From Aquilaria yunnanensis (taxonomy: Eukaryota; Streptophyta; Magnoliopsida; Malvales; Thymelaeaceae): a stretch of DNA of 64,000 nt. The stretch's first letter is position 1. Each line of letters opens with the position of its first letter. Positions 23,946 through 36,009 of this stretch are shown one piece after another. The stretch spans positions 8,000,501 through 8,064,500 of the forward strand of contig CM077599.1 of the NCBI GenBank assembly GCA_039654915.1. The letters run 5' to 3'. The notes under the pieces were generated by a model, which saw only the letters and a list, made by a program, of their open reading frames with translations, ran no database searches and was not told the DNA's origin. A program made the translations under genes and the position numbers.

Positions 23946-25176
23946 GGCCAAAGTATACTTCAGACCCCTGAACTTTCTCAACTCACACGAGTTAGTCCTC
24001 AAACTTTAACTCAGTCGACAGAAGCCCTCCAACTTTGCAACTCGTTATGTATTAGTCCAACTTGTTGACTTGACTTATTTTTTTAATGGCTTAAATATAT
24101 GAAGATCCCTCAAATTTGACAACTCATTTAAATTGGTCATCAAACTAGAACTTCAACTACACTAGGCTTTAAACTTTACAATAAAAAATTAGTATCATAA
24201 AAATTAATTATAAATTAATTAAAATTGAATTTTTAGGATTATTAAAGAAAAAATTTATGAAATTAGTTAATTAATAAAAATTAATTAAAGTCTCTTTGGT
24301 TTAGTCCTTATTATAGATCAAGTTTATGGATGAACTAACCAAATATCAGGTCAACAAAGAAAAAAATAAAAAGAACAGAATACTTGCATAATTTGCATGA
24401 CTTGTAATAATTATTAGTTATTAATAAAGTTGTGAATAGAAACTTGTTCATGTGCTATTTTATTTTGTATTTATTCATAGTGTGTAAAGTAAAATTATAT
24501 TTTATGCTAAGCACCGGAGAATGGGAAAACTAAAGTAAAGTAAAATTAAATAGAAGTACAAATAAAAAAATACATTTTATACTATAGGTGGTCATTTGCA
24601 TTTTTATAGGCATACCATTATGGTGGATGGAATAAAATGTGGTTATTGGTCAAACTTTGTCGCAAATTTTTTGTTCCATATTTGTTTATCAAACATATTT
24701 TTTTATTATGTTATTTTCTCATTAGAGATAATACATCATTTTTATTTTTATTTTTTATCTAGGACCAATATCATTTTATAGCTAATTTTATATTTACCAT
24801 ATAAGCACCTCAAAAATATTTTTTTATCAATTAATTAATTTTAATAAATTTTTATTTAATCAACCTAAAAAATAAATTTTAATTAAATTATAATGAATCC
24901 TAATTAATTTTCATTAATTTTAATGATACTTATTTTTTATTGTAAAATTTATGGTCTAGTGCAATCCAAGTTCTAGTTTGATGAGCAACTTAAATGAATT
25001 GTCAAAATTTGATAACTCTTGATGTGCTTAATCCATTAAAAAAAAGAAGTCAAATCAATGAGTTGGAATAAAATGTACAGAGTTGTAAACTTGAAGGGCT
25101 TCTGCAGATCGACTTAAAGTTGAAGAACTAACTCGTACGAGTTGGAAAAGTTCAGGGGCTTCTATGTACTTTGGTC
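23946..25176. mobile_element. MULE-like element with 9-bp target duplication, copy 2
   Basis: The 1231-bp element has roughly 250-300-bp inverted termini. The left starts GGCCAAAGTATACTTCAGA and the right, read inward, starts GACCAAAGTACATAGAAGC; both continue CCCCTGAACTTT, then ACTCACACGAGTTAGT or ACTCGTACGAGTTAGT. It is flanked by a perfect 9-bp direct repeat TTTTAACAA (23937-23945 and 25177-25185). Long termini plus 9-bp duplication define Mutator-like elements. There is no transposase, so it must be mobilised in trans. Confidence 0.85.
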
Positions 25177-25664
25177 TTTTAACAAAGAAATTATAGATAT
25201 TATATTATAGACCTAATGTCTAATTAGACATACTATTTTATCCCTAATTACCCTATATATAGCCACGACCTAGTCAAAAAATTTACTAATTTACCCTTGG
25301 ATCAAAACAAACGTTCATCTCTGGAAAACTATCTCATTACTATTGCAACTGTCTCTTTCGACGGATCATTACCGCCTCCAGATCTCGTCGTCATTGTTCG
25401 TCTCCAAAATCTTTCAGCTGCTCGTTTCCGGATCTCGTTATTACTCACTGCCCCTCACCTCCAGATCGTCGCTCAGCTCCCCGATCCAACCTCCTCGATA
25501 GTCCATGATCATTGTGCACATCTGAATCAGGCCCTCTTTGCTGATCTACAGATCTATCGCCTATGACTCTAGATTATGCAAGAGAAAAAACTGGAAAAGT
25601 GTCCAAGAGAAGATACAAAAATATTTATAACATTATGTTAAAGTGTTATATGGAAGTGTATAAC

Positions 25665-25667
<3 letters not shown>

Positions 25668-25734
<67 letters not shown>

Positions 25735-25735
25735 T
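25668..25735. repeat. Compound microsatellite (AT)n(ATGT)n
   Basis: About 20 TA units followed by about seven TATG-type tetranucleotides. Any open frame across it is spurious. Confidence 0.95.
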
Positions 25736-26186
25736 TGTTTTCTTCTAACAATATGTAAACTGTCTAAAGGAAAATATAAAAGTGTCTGAAAAAGTATGTA
25801 AAAATATATGACACAATATGTAAACATTTTATTCCCTTCGAAACATATAGAAGTATAAAAATGTCTAAAGTAATAGGTCAAAATGTCTATATTAATATAT
25901 AAAAATGTTTGACACAAAATGTGAAAGTGTATGGAGAAATATGTAGATAATTAAGCATTTAAAAAAAAATTAAAAGTGTCCAAAACAATAGATTAAAGTG
26001 TATAAATGAAAATAAAAAAGTGTTTTAACAAAAATATTAAAGTATTGTAACCAAATACACAAATAACTTTTTCCCTCACAAAACGGTCTAAAACAAATAA
26101 GTAAAAAAATGTCTAAATAATATTTAAAAAGTGTATAAATAAACAATTTTTTTTGCTTGCCTCCCATCTCGTCTCGTCTCCCATTG

Positions 26187-26641
26187 TCTCCCTCACCTGC
26201 CATCGCTTTTCTCTTTCTCCTCCTCCAATCGACATTCGGCACTCTTGGATGTGCCTCCGCCACAGCCAATTCCTCTATCTCCTCCTCTAATCAACGTTCT
26301 CGCTCCTGGATCTGCCTTTGCGGCAGCCGCTTCCTCATTCTCCTTCTTCGGCCGCCACTCCCAGCTTCGCCTTCACCTCCTCCAGTCGCTGCTCTTGGCT
26401 TCGTCTCCCTCACCCCCTGCCTCTCTTTCTTCTCCTCCAATCGACACTTGCCGCTCTTGGATTTGCCTCCACCACAACCGGTTCCTCTTTCTCTTCCTCC
26501 GATCAATGCTCTCGCTCTTGGATATGCCTTTGCCGCAACTGCTTCCTCATTCTGCTCCTTCAGCCGCCATTCCTGGCTTCACCTCCATGCTCCTCCAGTC
26601 ACTGCTCTTGGCTTCGTCTCCTCCAATCGCCACTCCTCACT
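26187..26641 (+). repeat. ~212-bp tandem duplication, C/T-rich
   Basis: Landmarks such as TCCTCCAATCGACA, CTCTTGGAT, GCCTCC(A/G)CCACA and CGCTC(C/T)TGGAT recur 212 bp apart (for example 26242 and 26454). The low frequency of A leaves all three plus-strand frames open for over 150 codons (26157-26782), giving Ser/Pro/Leu-rich translations. I see no reason to prefer any frame, so no CDS is called. Confidence 0.75.
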
Positions 26642-26894
26642 TCACTTCCTCTAGTCACCGCTCCTGGCTTTGTCTCGCTCCGATCGTTGCTCCTAGTTTC
26701 GCCTCTACGCCGCCAAGAACAACTATTGCAGAACGAGCCTTGGACGAGGTCCGATGACGAAGCTGCAATGGTGAACTGTTAAAGTTGAGATGACAGGGAA
26801 CGCGAGGAGGCGGCACGATAAAAGAATCGTGGAATAGAATGCGAATTGGGATGAGGGGTAAATTTATAAATTAACTACTATGTCTAATTAAACA

Positions 26895-27481
26895 CATATT
26901 CACGGTATCCTTGGTGAAGAAATTCACCCTAGCTAGCTAGTTGTCTCTAGTTTCCGTCCCAAAAAAAAAACAGAAAAAAAAAAATCAAACAGCTTACAAG
27001 ATATAGACAACAGTACCTACGAATACAAATTCCATTGGTCGGTCTTATAAAGATTCGCTAGAAAAAATCACTTAATGTACGCCAGAGAGTTGTTACTCCA
27101 CAAAAAAATGTAATTAGGTCAAACAGATTGATTTGTTCAACAGTGTTACGCCTTACTGTTCATAAAAATCATGATTGCCGTAATAATGAGTTGATTGCTT
27201 TTTTATAAGAAGTTACGGTGATAAGCGTTTTATATAGATTTACATAAACATGTGATGAGATGGTTTTTTCTATACACGGAATTATGTAAACAAATATAGT
27301 CGTAAAGTGAAATAGGAACAAATTCAAGCTTACATAAATCTCAAAACTTCGGCTATTCTATTTAGAAGGAATTTGAGGTGTTGCAAAATGGATGACACGA
27401 CTAAAGAAAGAGGTAGGAGCGTAGTGAAGGCACAGAACACACTTGCACAGTGTAAGTTGTAGGCTTGCTTAATAACAGGAA
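26895..27481. other. Intergenic left flank of the CACTA element
   Basis: No gene or repeat was recognised. The last three bases (27479-27481, GAA) are the left target duplication of the CACTA element. Confidence 0.4.
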
Positions 27482-27499
27482 CACTACTAAAAAAATCTG

Positions 27500-28010
27500 T
27501 TTTTCCAACTGTCATTTCCAACTGCCAGCCGTTGGAAACAGTCCATTTCCAACGGCTGGCAGTTGGAAAATAGTCAGTTGGAAAATCATTCGTTGGAAGC
27601 TAATTTTCCAACTGCCCAGGAGTGAGCAGTTGGAAATTCCAACTGTCAACCGTTGGAAAAAAAGCAGTTGGAGAATTTCCAACGGCTTTATTAATTTTTT
27701 TTTTTTTTTGGTTTCTAACTGCCTGAGCAGTTGGAAAAATTTCCAACGGCCTGGGCAGTTGGAAATTTTTAAGCCATTGGAAAAATTTCTAACGGCTTGG
27801 GCAGTTGGCAATTTTTAAGCCATTGGAAAATTTTCCAACGGCCTAGGCAGTTGGAAATATGACTGTTGGAAATTTTCCAACTGCCTGACAGTTGGAAATT
27901 TTTTAAGCCATTGGAAAAATTTCCAACTGCCCAGGCCGTTGGAAAATGTGTAATATTCCAACTGCCTCAGCAGTTGGAAAATTTTCCAGATTTTTTTTTT
28001 AGCTTCGAAA
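27500..28010. repeat. CACTA left subterminal repeat array
   Basis: Many copies of TTCCAAC(T/G)GCC and GGCAGTTGGAAA in both orientations, often as inverted pairs a few bases apart. In En/Spm such subterminal motifs bind the TNPA protein. Here the likely reader is the element's second gene product; that assignment is inference. Confidence 0.85.
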
Positions 28011-28364
28011 TATTTTTTTATTTATATTATTTATCTCTATACTGTCCATTTCCAATCGAATGTATTATTTAAACGTTAACCTCGTATGCTGCGAATACTG
28101 ATATCGTTTGTAGTCAATTTTTTAAACTCGCAAAATTTCATAAATTTTAATTACTAAGTGAATGCGTGTTAAAACAAACATACAGAATCCTTAAACTTAC
28201 TAAGCCAAGTTGGAAATTTACTACTAAATCCACATGAGCATGATATACCAGTAGAGTTTAAATTACATGCTTTCATAATCGAACTAAGTGAATGTTTGTC
28301 TATAAATACATATAGTAGCATGATATACCTGATCTATGCGTCATCCGATCCGGAGTCATCATCA

Positions 28365-29986
28365 TCATCTGCAGGTGGTGCGGGGGGGGGGGGGAATGCC
28401 AAGTGAATTGCATATGTACTCCATCTCAAATCGTTGTCTCCTCCTCAGACGTTCTAGCTTCCGCTCATAATGTGATGCTTGCTGTGCAGTTTGCTCCGCT
28501 ACGACTCGCTGTACTTGTTCAGCGAACTCCGGAGTCTGCATCACATCAACATGTGCTGCATGAGTAAGCCCTGGTCGCCGTCGTCCAGGCACGACATGTT
28601 GTTCTGATCCAAGCCCAAATACACGCCCTTTCTTCCTGCCCCCAGCAGCGGCACTTATGATCGCAACCTCATCTATGTCAGGTGCGCCACCTGAATCATC
28701 CGTTTGCTGCGTTGCTTCCTCGATCTCAGCAGCTACTATTGCCTGCATATAACAGTATAGAAAAGTCTTTAGTAACAAGATCAGAAATTATACTTAAGCA
28801 TTATGTAACTATTACTTACCGCAAGTTCTTCAGTACGCCTGTTAACGTAATCCCCGCTCTTTTTCTTATGCGTTTGCTGCATCACCTTGAACAATCCTGG
28901 GTCCCTCTTCTCCGGATCTTTATCACGCTACATTTGAAACATAGTCACATTAATTGATTGCCCAAATAAAGTTACATGAATTATGTGTAAAAGATTATGA
29001 ATATTTTACCATTCGTTCTCGGTGTTCAGTAATGGAAACCGAACCTCCTGCATATGTAGCACTGCATGCACCTGTGGAGTTAGATGACTCCGATGATGAT
29101 GCTCGTATCGTCTTACCCCTTGCCGATTGCTCGTTAAACTCCGCGGTGTCCCACCATTCTTCCATTTCTGCATACTGCGCGTCGGTCATAAAAGATGCCC
29201 TTGCTCGGCGTTTCTCCGGATTCTTTTCTCGGCGGATGTCCCCCAGCGTTTGTCGGTAATGAGCAGCCGCCAACATATGCCAGATGCGGTAGACCTCATT
29301 ATGGTGGGCTGCATCCCACTCACATAATCCCTGCACGTTATGAACGAAATAAACTTACCTAAAAAGGATCTATAGATTCAAACATATATAGATAAAGGCG
29401 AAATAATTATAACAAGTATCTAACCTCAAATACGCGCCACCACGCCTGAATATCTGCTGGACTCGCGCTCGTCCAGTTATGATGTCCCCTGAAGTGTGTG
29501 GCGAAGCATCTAGTGACCAACCTTGTTGCTCGTGATGGAAGGAAGCTACATGAAGTGGATGTTTCACAGAATTCATGAAATTAGTCTTACTGCGACTTCA
29601 GATACTACATGTTAAATAAACTAATTTGGTACAAGCGGGTGCATTACTTACGTGTTCCCGTGAGGTACTATCCGTAAACGAGACTGCAGGGAGGCTTGGG
29701 ATACCGTGTTCTGACCATGTGAACTCCCACCATCCGGTGAGACTACAGGGGTCGGGATAGACCGACTACCACTGCCACGTCTCGGACCAATGTGAATACC
29801 ACCTGTGGGAGGGTGAGGATGATGAACAGGTGTTTGTTCTGTTGATGGCTGTGCATCCGAATCATGGGAGTGCGATTGGCGTGCCCGCTCATGTCTACCT
29901 ATTAGTTCAGCTAAAACTTCTTTCATTTGCTGAAATAGCTCTTTCCCTGGGCGACGTGTATATGTTTGATCTCCTTTTGGTGGCAT
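28365..29986 (-). CDS. Transposase_24-like protein of the CACTA element
   Basis: Five minus-strand exons (29986-29652, 29545-29425, 29330-29010, 28927-28820, 28742-28365) with GT-AG borders join in frame to about 420 residues. Features in order: a basic, low-complexity N-terminus (MPPKGDQTYTRRPGKEL, later GPRRGSGSRS); SRATRLVTRCFATHFRGHHNWTSAS; the segment GLCEWDAAHHNEVYRIWHM; REKNPEKRRARASFMTDAQYAEMEEWW; DPGLFKVMQQTHKKKSGDYVNRRTEELA; and a C-terminal coiled-coil-like stretch YERKLERLRRRQRFEMEY. This order is that of the plant Ptta/En-Spm Transposase_24 family, thought to act with the main transposase at subterminal repeats. Near the end a run of 13 C (28382-28394 as G on plus) puts the frame out. 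One C fewer would give an acidic tail ending GSDDA with its stop at 28334, which looks like the ancestral end. Confidence 0.8.
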
Positions 29987-30166
29987 CTACATTATTATGA
30001 AATCCCATACAAAAGTTTACATAACGTAAATTCAAACATTGAAATAAAACTTGCTCAATCATATTGTAGGCACCAGGTTAAAGCTTCAGTTGCTTTTTAC
30101 ATATATATTAAAAGTTAATTACTAAACGAGAATATTACATAATACAATAACATATGCACGTTTACA

Positions 30167-33100
30167 TTATTCTGAGTTTCCAAGTTCATCTGAATTTGAT
30201 TTCTCTGATTCGCCACTATCAGTATCCCCTGATTCAAAATCATTTTCGTCATCACTTCCTTCAAGGGACTCCTCATTTTCAGAGAAGTCGTCATCTCCCA
30301 AAGTTTCATCCCTCAATGCCATGTCTTCCTCCACAGCTTCCCATACACCTGTTTCAGCTAAATTGTCGATTGGGTCATCCATAATTATGGGAGACCTGTT
30401 CACCCCGGCCTGCAATTCTTCCTGATATGCATCTTCGACATCAGCTACATCATTATGAACAATGCGTCTAGGTTTGATTTTCAACACCACCAACCAACCC
30501 GTTTTGTCACGTGACTTTGTGGGATAATGGGTGTAGTAAACTTGATCAGCTTGGGCAGCAAGAATGAACGGGTCAAACTTCCCATATCGACGACCATCAC
30601 AAACCTCAACTATCCCATATTGTTGGTGAACCCGAATGCCACGATTTGGAGTAGGGTCAAACCAAGCACACTTAAACAATACTACTTTTTTATGTGGCCA
30701 CCCAGGATATTCCAGTTGAATGATTTCTTCTAACATCCCATAAAAATCACATTCAACCTCACTTGATCCTGAAGTCCTAATACATACTCCACTGTTAAAT
30801 GTTGCTTTGTCGCGACCCCAGTCGCTAATGTGGAACTTGTACCCATTTATGAAGTAAACAGGCCAACTCTCAACACGACGAGATGGCCCGCATGCAACAT
30901 CCCACAAGAAGCAGTCCGTGATCGTGTTTCTTACATCATTCACCTAGTTTCAAACAGTCATAATATCAATATGTATTTTTGTTATTTATCAAAATATGGG
31001 TAATTTGAAGTGTAAGTAACTTACATAGTTTCTAAGCCATGTCTCAAAGTTATTCTCAATGTAGACATCCAGGTCTGCCATCTGTATATTGGGTGCATGC
31101 ATACGCACCTCATCAACGAACAAACTACAAGATGGCATAAGATTATAATTGGAGCATAAACTGGATGAGGTTAGTAGAAAAGAATAAAAGTTTTGTTTCA
31201 GAGAAACATGTGTGGGATATGGGATGGGTATTGATTCACTTACTCGAGGTACGGCTTCACCTCCTTACAATTCAGTAAGACATATGCAGCTGCGACCCTC
31301 AATTCATTGTCATCAAGATAGCGATACCTTGATGCCCCATATGGTCGACCCGGGTATCTAAATATAGACCACACCGATTCATCAAATGGTCCTTCGCCCC
31401 CATCATCATTACGAGGTACTCGAGTAGCCATATGTGGGATATGGGATTCAAAGTAGTGAGAGCAAAATGTAAAGGTCTCCTCAATTAGATATGCTTCACA
31501 AATTGAACCCTCTACATGAGCCTTATTTGAAACCTTCATTTTGAGGTCATGCATACAACGCTCAAACTTGTACATCCACCTATATTGAACGGGGCCTCCA
31601 ACTCTTGCTTCGTAAGGTAGGTGAACCGGTAAATGTTCCATCGAGTCGAAAAAAGCCGGTGGGAAAATTCTTTCCAACTTACAAAGTATGACAGGTATAT
31701 TTGCTTCCAACTCGACCATGTGATTCACATCTAACTCTGGGGAGCATAAATCTCGGAAGAATTGGCTTAACTCGGTCAACGGTTTCCATATATTATCAGG
31801 CATTGCTTCAAGTGCAATTAGGAGGAGCCTCTGCATCATCATATGACAGTCATGGCTTTTCATACCCGACAGTTGACTTACATTACTGTCAACACACCTC
31901 GCAAGGTTCGATGCATACCCGTCTGGGAGTCTAAGTGTTTTAACCCAAGTAAGCACATCAGTTCTGTGGTCTCTGTTGAGTGCAAATGTGGCTTTAGGTT
32001 TAACTGCTCGGCCGTCACCCTGAGAAATTAAATGTAGCTCTGATCGGCTGCAGAGAATCTCAATGTCTTTACGAGCCTTGACGTTGTCTTTAGTTTTATT
32101 GGTCACATCCATCACTGTATTCCATATATTGTCAAACACATTCTTCTCTATATGCATAACATCCAAATTATGGCGGATCAAATTAGTCTTCCAATACGGT
32201 AGCTCCCAGAAAATACTTCGTTTTGTCCAATTATGGGTTCTGTCATAACCTGGTATGGTTACAACCTGTCCATTGCGAACTACAGAAGGCAAATGTGAGA
32301 TACGTTCAAATATTGCTGCTGGTGGTAAATGCTCAGGAGGCAACGATTTCTCAACTTTTCCTCTCTTAAAGGAGACTCTGTTCCTTCTGTATGGGTGATC
32401 CAACTCTAGAAATTGTCGATGACAATCGAAGAATGACGTTTTCCTTCCATGCTCAAGTTGGAAAGCTTTACTATATTCCATGCAAATAGGGCACGATAAC
32501 CTCCCATGAGTCATCCATCCGGACAACATCCCATATGCCGGGAAGTCATTTATGGTCCACAAAACCGAAGCGCGGAGCTGAAAATTTTGTTTCAGTGAAA
32601 CATCCCATGTTTCCACCCCATCCTCCCATAGCTGCTTCAATTCATGAATAAGTGGTTGTAAATAGACATCAATATTCTGACGTGGACTCCGAGGGCCAGG
32701 TATCAATGCAGTCAAAAACATATATGGCTTCTTTATACACATCCACGGAGGCAAATTATAGGGAGTAACAATGACAGGCCAACATGAGTATTGTTTACCT
32801 GAGTACCCGAAAGGCGTAAACCCATCAGAACAAACTCTAAGGCGAACATTTCGGGCCTCCGCCGCAAACCACGGGTACGTGGAATCAAAATGTTTCCATG
32901 CTTCCCCATCTGAAGGATGTTTTAAAACATTTGAGTCGGATCGATGCTCACTGTGCCACCGCATGTGCTCTGCAGTTGAGAGTGAAGCATATAGTCGCTG
33001 AATCCGAGGAGTTAGTGGTAAATAGTGCATAGTCTTCCGTGCTCTATCCTTACCTCGCCCATTTGTTCTCGGCTTAAACCGAGATTCACCACAGAACTTG

Positions 33101-33822
33101 CATTCTGAAGCATCTTCATCAGTATTCCAAAACAACATGCAGTCGTTTACACAACCATCAATTTTAAGATGGGCAAGACCTAGTTGTGAAACTAATTTCT
33201 TCGTCTCATACCAATTGGATGGCATCTTGCTGTCACTTGGCTGCGTCTCTTTCATCAACACTGCAATACCATCATAACACCCTCTTGGTATATGATATTC
33301 TGTTTTTAGGTTTAACAACCGAACTGCAGCAGAAAGCTCAGAATGCTTCTCACATCCATCCCAAAGAGGTGTACTAGCGGAGTTCAGTAAATCAGAAAAC
33401 CTTCTAAAACCTTCATTAGGTTGTTGATCCTGTTTAGTGGAATCCTGATGCATACTTGGACCCGCTGCATCAAATATCATTTGAGCATATGGGTTGACAT
33501 TTGAACTGAACTCAGAATGCTCATACCAATCAGAATTATGAAACGGCTGCTGCGGAGGCTTTGTAAATGCCTCCCCATGAGCTGTCCAGTTTGTGTAATG
33601 AGCCATGAAACCCACTTTGTATAGATGCACTCTAACGTCATCACAATCCTTAAACTTCAAATTTTTACACCTTCTACACGGGCAACGTATTTTATTGCCA
33701 TCCATGTAAGCTGGGTTACTACAGGCAAATGTTATGAACTGCTCAATCTCTGTCTCCCACTCCTCTGTGTACCCAACTCGGCCAGGTAAATAACGACTAC
33801 TATACATCCAACTACGGTCCAT
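30167..33822 (-). CDS. TNPD/tnp2-type CACTA transposase
   Basis: Exons 33822-31244, 31124-31025 and 30943-30167 have consensus GT-AG borders (donors GTAAGT) and join in frame to 1151 residues. The start is the ATG of MDRSWMYSSRYLPG. Residues 3 to about 85 form the transposase-associated domain with a CPCRRC metal-binding cluster. The tnp2 core follows, with CSDGFTPFG, NDFPAYGMLSGW, CPICMEYS and DVMHIEKNVFDNIW. Near residues 740-830 lies a DUF4218 region (HLPVHLPYEARVGGPVQYRW, VEGSICEAYLIEE). Exons 2-3 give a DUF4216-like region (NFETWLRNY, GPSRRVESWPVYFINGYKF, PGWPHKKVVLFKCAWFD) and an acidic, Ser/Glu-rich tail. The protein cuts and joins the CACTA termini. There is no internal stop, and the three core domains are all present, so it could be functional. 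Its upstream side (33990-34995) is an ATT-rich array, odd for a promoter. Confidence 0.93.
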
Positions 33823-33989
33823 GAAGTCCTACCAATAGATTATGTTGTTTAGTTAATCTAAACCATGTCATTTCAAACACACAAATTGTAATGACTAAGT
33901 AACGGTTTACGTAAGGTTAACAGGTGACTTCGAATTTTAGTTAAGGTTTACTGTTAAAACGTAATAGGTAGTAATTTACTACTATTAGA

Positions 33990-34166
33990 TATGCTTCACA
34001 CTTGTTGGGTTTATTATAATAATTATTGTGATAATTATTATAATTATTATTACTAATTAATACTATTGTTGTTGTGTTTATTATTAGTACTACTATTATA
34101 ATTATTATTACTATTTTTATAATTATAATTATAATTATTATTATACTTATTACTACTCTTGATGGG

Positions 34167-34235
<69 letters not shown>

Positions 34236-34239
34236 GGGT

Positions 34240-34270
<31 letters not shown>

Positions 34271-34409
34271 TTTTATTATAATAATAATAATTATTATTAT
34301 TATGATTGGGTTTATTATTAGTATTATTATAATTATTATTACTATTTTTATTATAATAATTATAATAATAATAATAATAATTATTATTATTATTATTATT
34401 ACTAATATA

Positions 34410-34481
<72 letters not shown>

Positions 34482-34673
34482 GGGTTTATTATTATTATAA
34501 TTATTTTTATTATTATTACTATTTTTATTATAATAATTATAATTATAATTATTATTATTATTGGGTTTATTATTAGTATTACTATAATTATTATTACTAT
34601 TTTTATTATTATAATTATAATTATAATTATGCTAATAATAATAATTATTATTACTATTATTATTATTATTGGG

Positions 34674-34741
<68 letters not shown>

Positions 34742-34782
34742 TACAATTCTTAATTGGGTTTATTATTATTATGATGATGATG

Positions 34783-34815
<33 letters not shown>

Positions 34816-34995
34816 GGGTTTATTATTATTATTGTTATTATTATTTTTACTACTTTTCTTAATTGGGTTTATTATTATTATGCTGATGATTATTATTATT
34901 ATTAAAATTATTATTATTAGTATTATTGGGTTTATTATTATTATTGTTATTATTATTTTTATTATTATTATTAGTAATTATTACTATTGTTATAA
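33990..34995. repeat. 1-kb ATT-rich array punctuated by GGGTTTATT
   Basis: Long ATT/TTA and ATA runs are broken about a dozen times by GGGTTTATT, often preceded by TTATTATT or TTCTTAATT and with recurring ACTATTTTTATTATAATAA blocks between. It is a higher-order repeat, not a pure microsatellite. The 243-residue isoleucine-rich open frame across it is an artefact. It lies inside the CACTA element, upstream of the transposase start. Confidence 0.93.
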
Positions 34996-36009
34996 CAAAA
35001 TAAATTACCTAAACAATTGATTTCAAACTAAAGATTTGGTATACAACTATACTAACTACATTCACACACAAACATAGAACCTAGCTAAACTATGTACTTA
35101 AAATACAAAGTATTTTCTATTTATAAATATACTAACTAATTTCACAGACAAATATACTACGTAAACAATTAACTTAAAACTAATTATTTTCTGTTCTTAA
35201 AAATACGAACTAAACAATTTAGTTACAACTAATTAGTAACTATTTTTTATTATACTAACTAATTTCACTCATAAATATACAACCTAAAAAATTTAAGCCC
35301 AACAAAATATTTAATATTTTTTAATGTACTAACTAATTTTACACATAAATATACTACGTAAGCAATTTACTTAAAACTAATTATTAAATATTTTTAATTA
35401 TACTAACTAATTTGATACATAAATATACAACCTAAAGAATTTACTTAAAACTAATTATTTTCTAATTGTAACTTAATCCCGTAATTAAGGAAAAAAGTAA
35501 GAAAATTGACATAAATGTTAAATTATAATGGGTAACCCAAATACTTCAAATCCAACCATCAACAACTACAAATCACACACATTCAACATATATTAAACCA
35601 AATTACCATAAATAATTCAGATTTTAACTATTTTTAAGGAAAAAAATTTAAACATACGTATTAAAATTACTTACCTCAAATCCAACAGCTTACTTGCTTA
35701 AAATGCCTGGAAATAGCTTCAACTCAGCTACAAAGTGCAAAATCTAAACCCATTATCAACAAAAACATGAAAAACGCAAAACCGCAAAAAATAAATATAA
35801 AAATCCAAAAAAATTCAAACTAACCTGCAGATCAAGGAAAAGAAGAGTAGATCCACGTGAAAAGCAGCTCCAATTTGTTGATTAACCTCTTACTTGAACA
35901 AACGAAGGTGCTGTGTGTGCGTGTGGGAGGGAAGGAAAAACACAGAGGAGAGAGACGAGCTGCGAGCACAGCGAGGAAGACGAATCGCCAGGGGGGGGGG
36001 GTAATTTAA

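Larger units (their letters stand above)
25215..26894. mobile_element. Putative inverted-repeat element with C/T-rich cargo
   Basis: The outer ends are TGTCTAATTAGACATA (25215-25230) and, read inward from 26894, TGTTTAATTAGACATA. Both then enter AT-rich DNA containing a CCC-ending phrase. Inside are a compound microsatellite, degenerate short repeats with a GTGT/TGTCTAAA theme (25740-26140) and the C/T-rich duplicated block at 26187-26641. No target duplication was found. It may be a cargo-bearing MULE-type element. Confidence 0.45.

Noticed and set aside
26157..26782. Three overlapping Ser/Pro/Leu-rich frames as possible cell-wall proteins
   Set aside because: All three frames are open because the DNA is C/T-rich and duplicated. 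No signal peptide or consistent motif favours one.
27500..28010. Subterminal CCAACGGC/GTTGG repeats as a CRISPR-like array
   Set aside because: Spacing and orientation vary, the host is a plant, and the repeats end at CACTA termini, which explains them fully.
30154..30733. Plus-strand frames across the CACTA transposase tail
   Set aside because: Shadows of the minus-strand transposase exons, which carry the recognisable domains.
34074..34805. 243-codon isoleucine-rich open frame
   Set aside because: It is a translation of the ATT-rich array. Other frames of the same array are open too, with poly-Leu or poly-Tyr.
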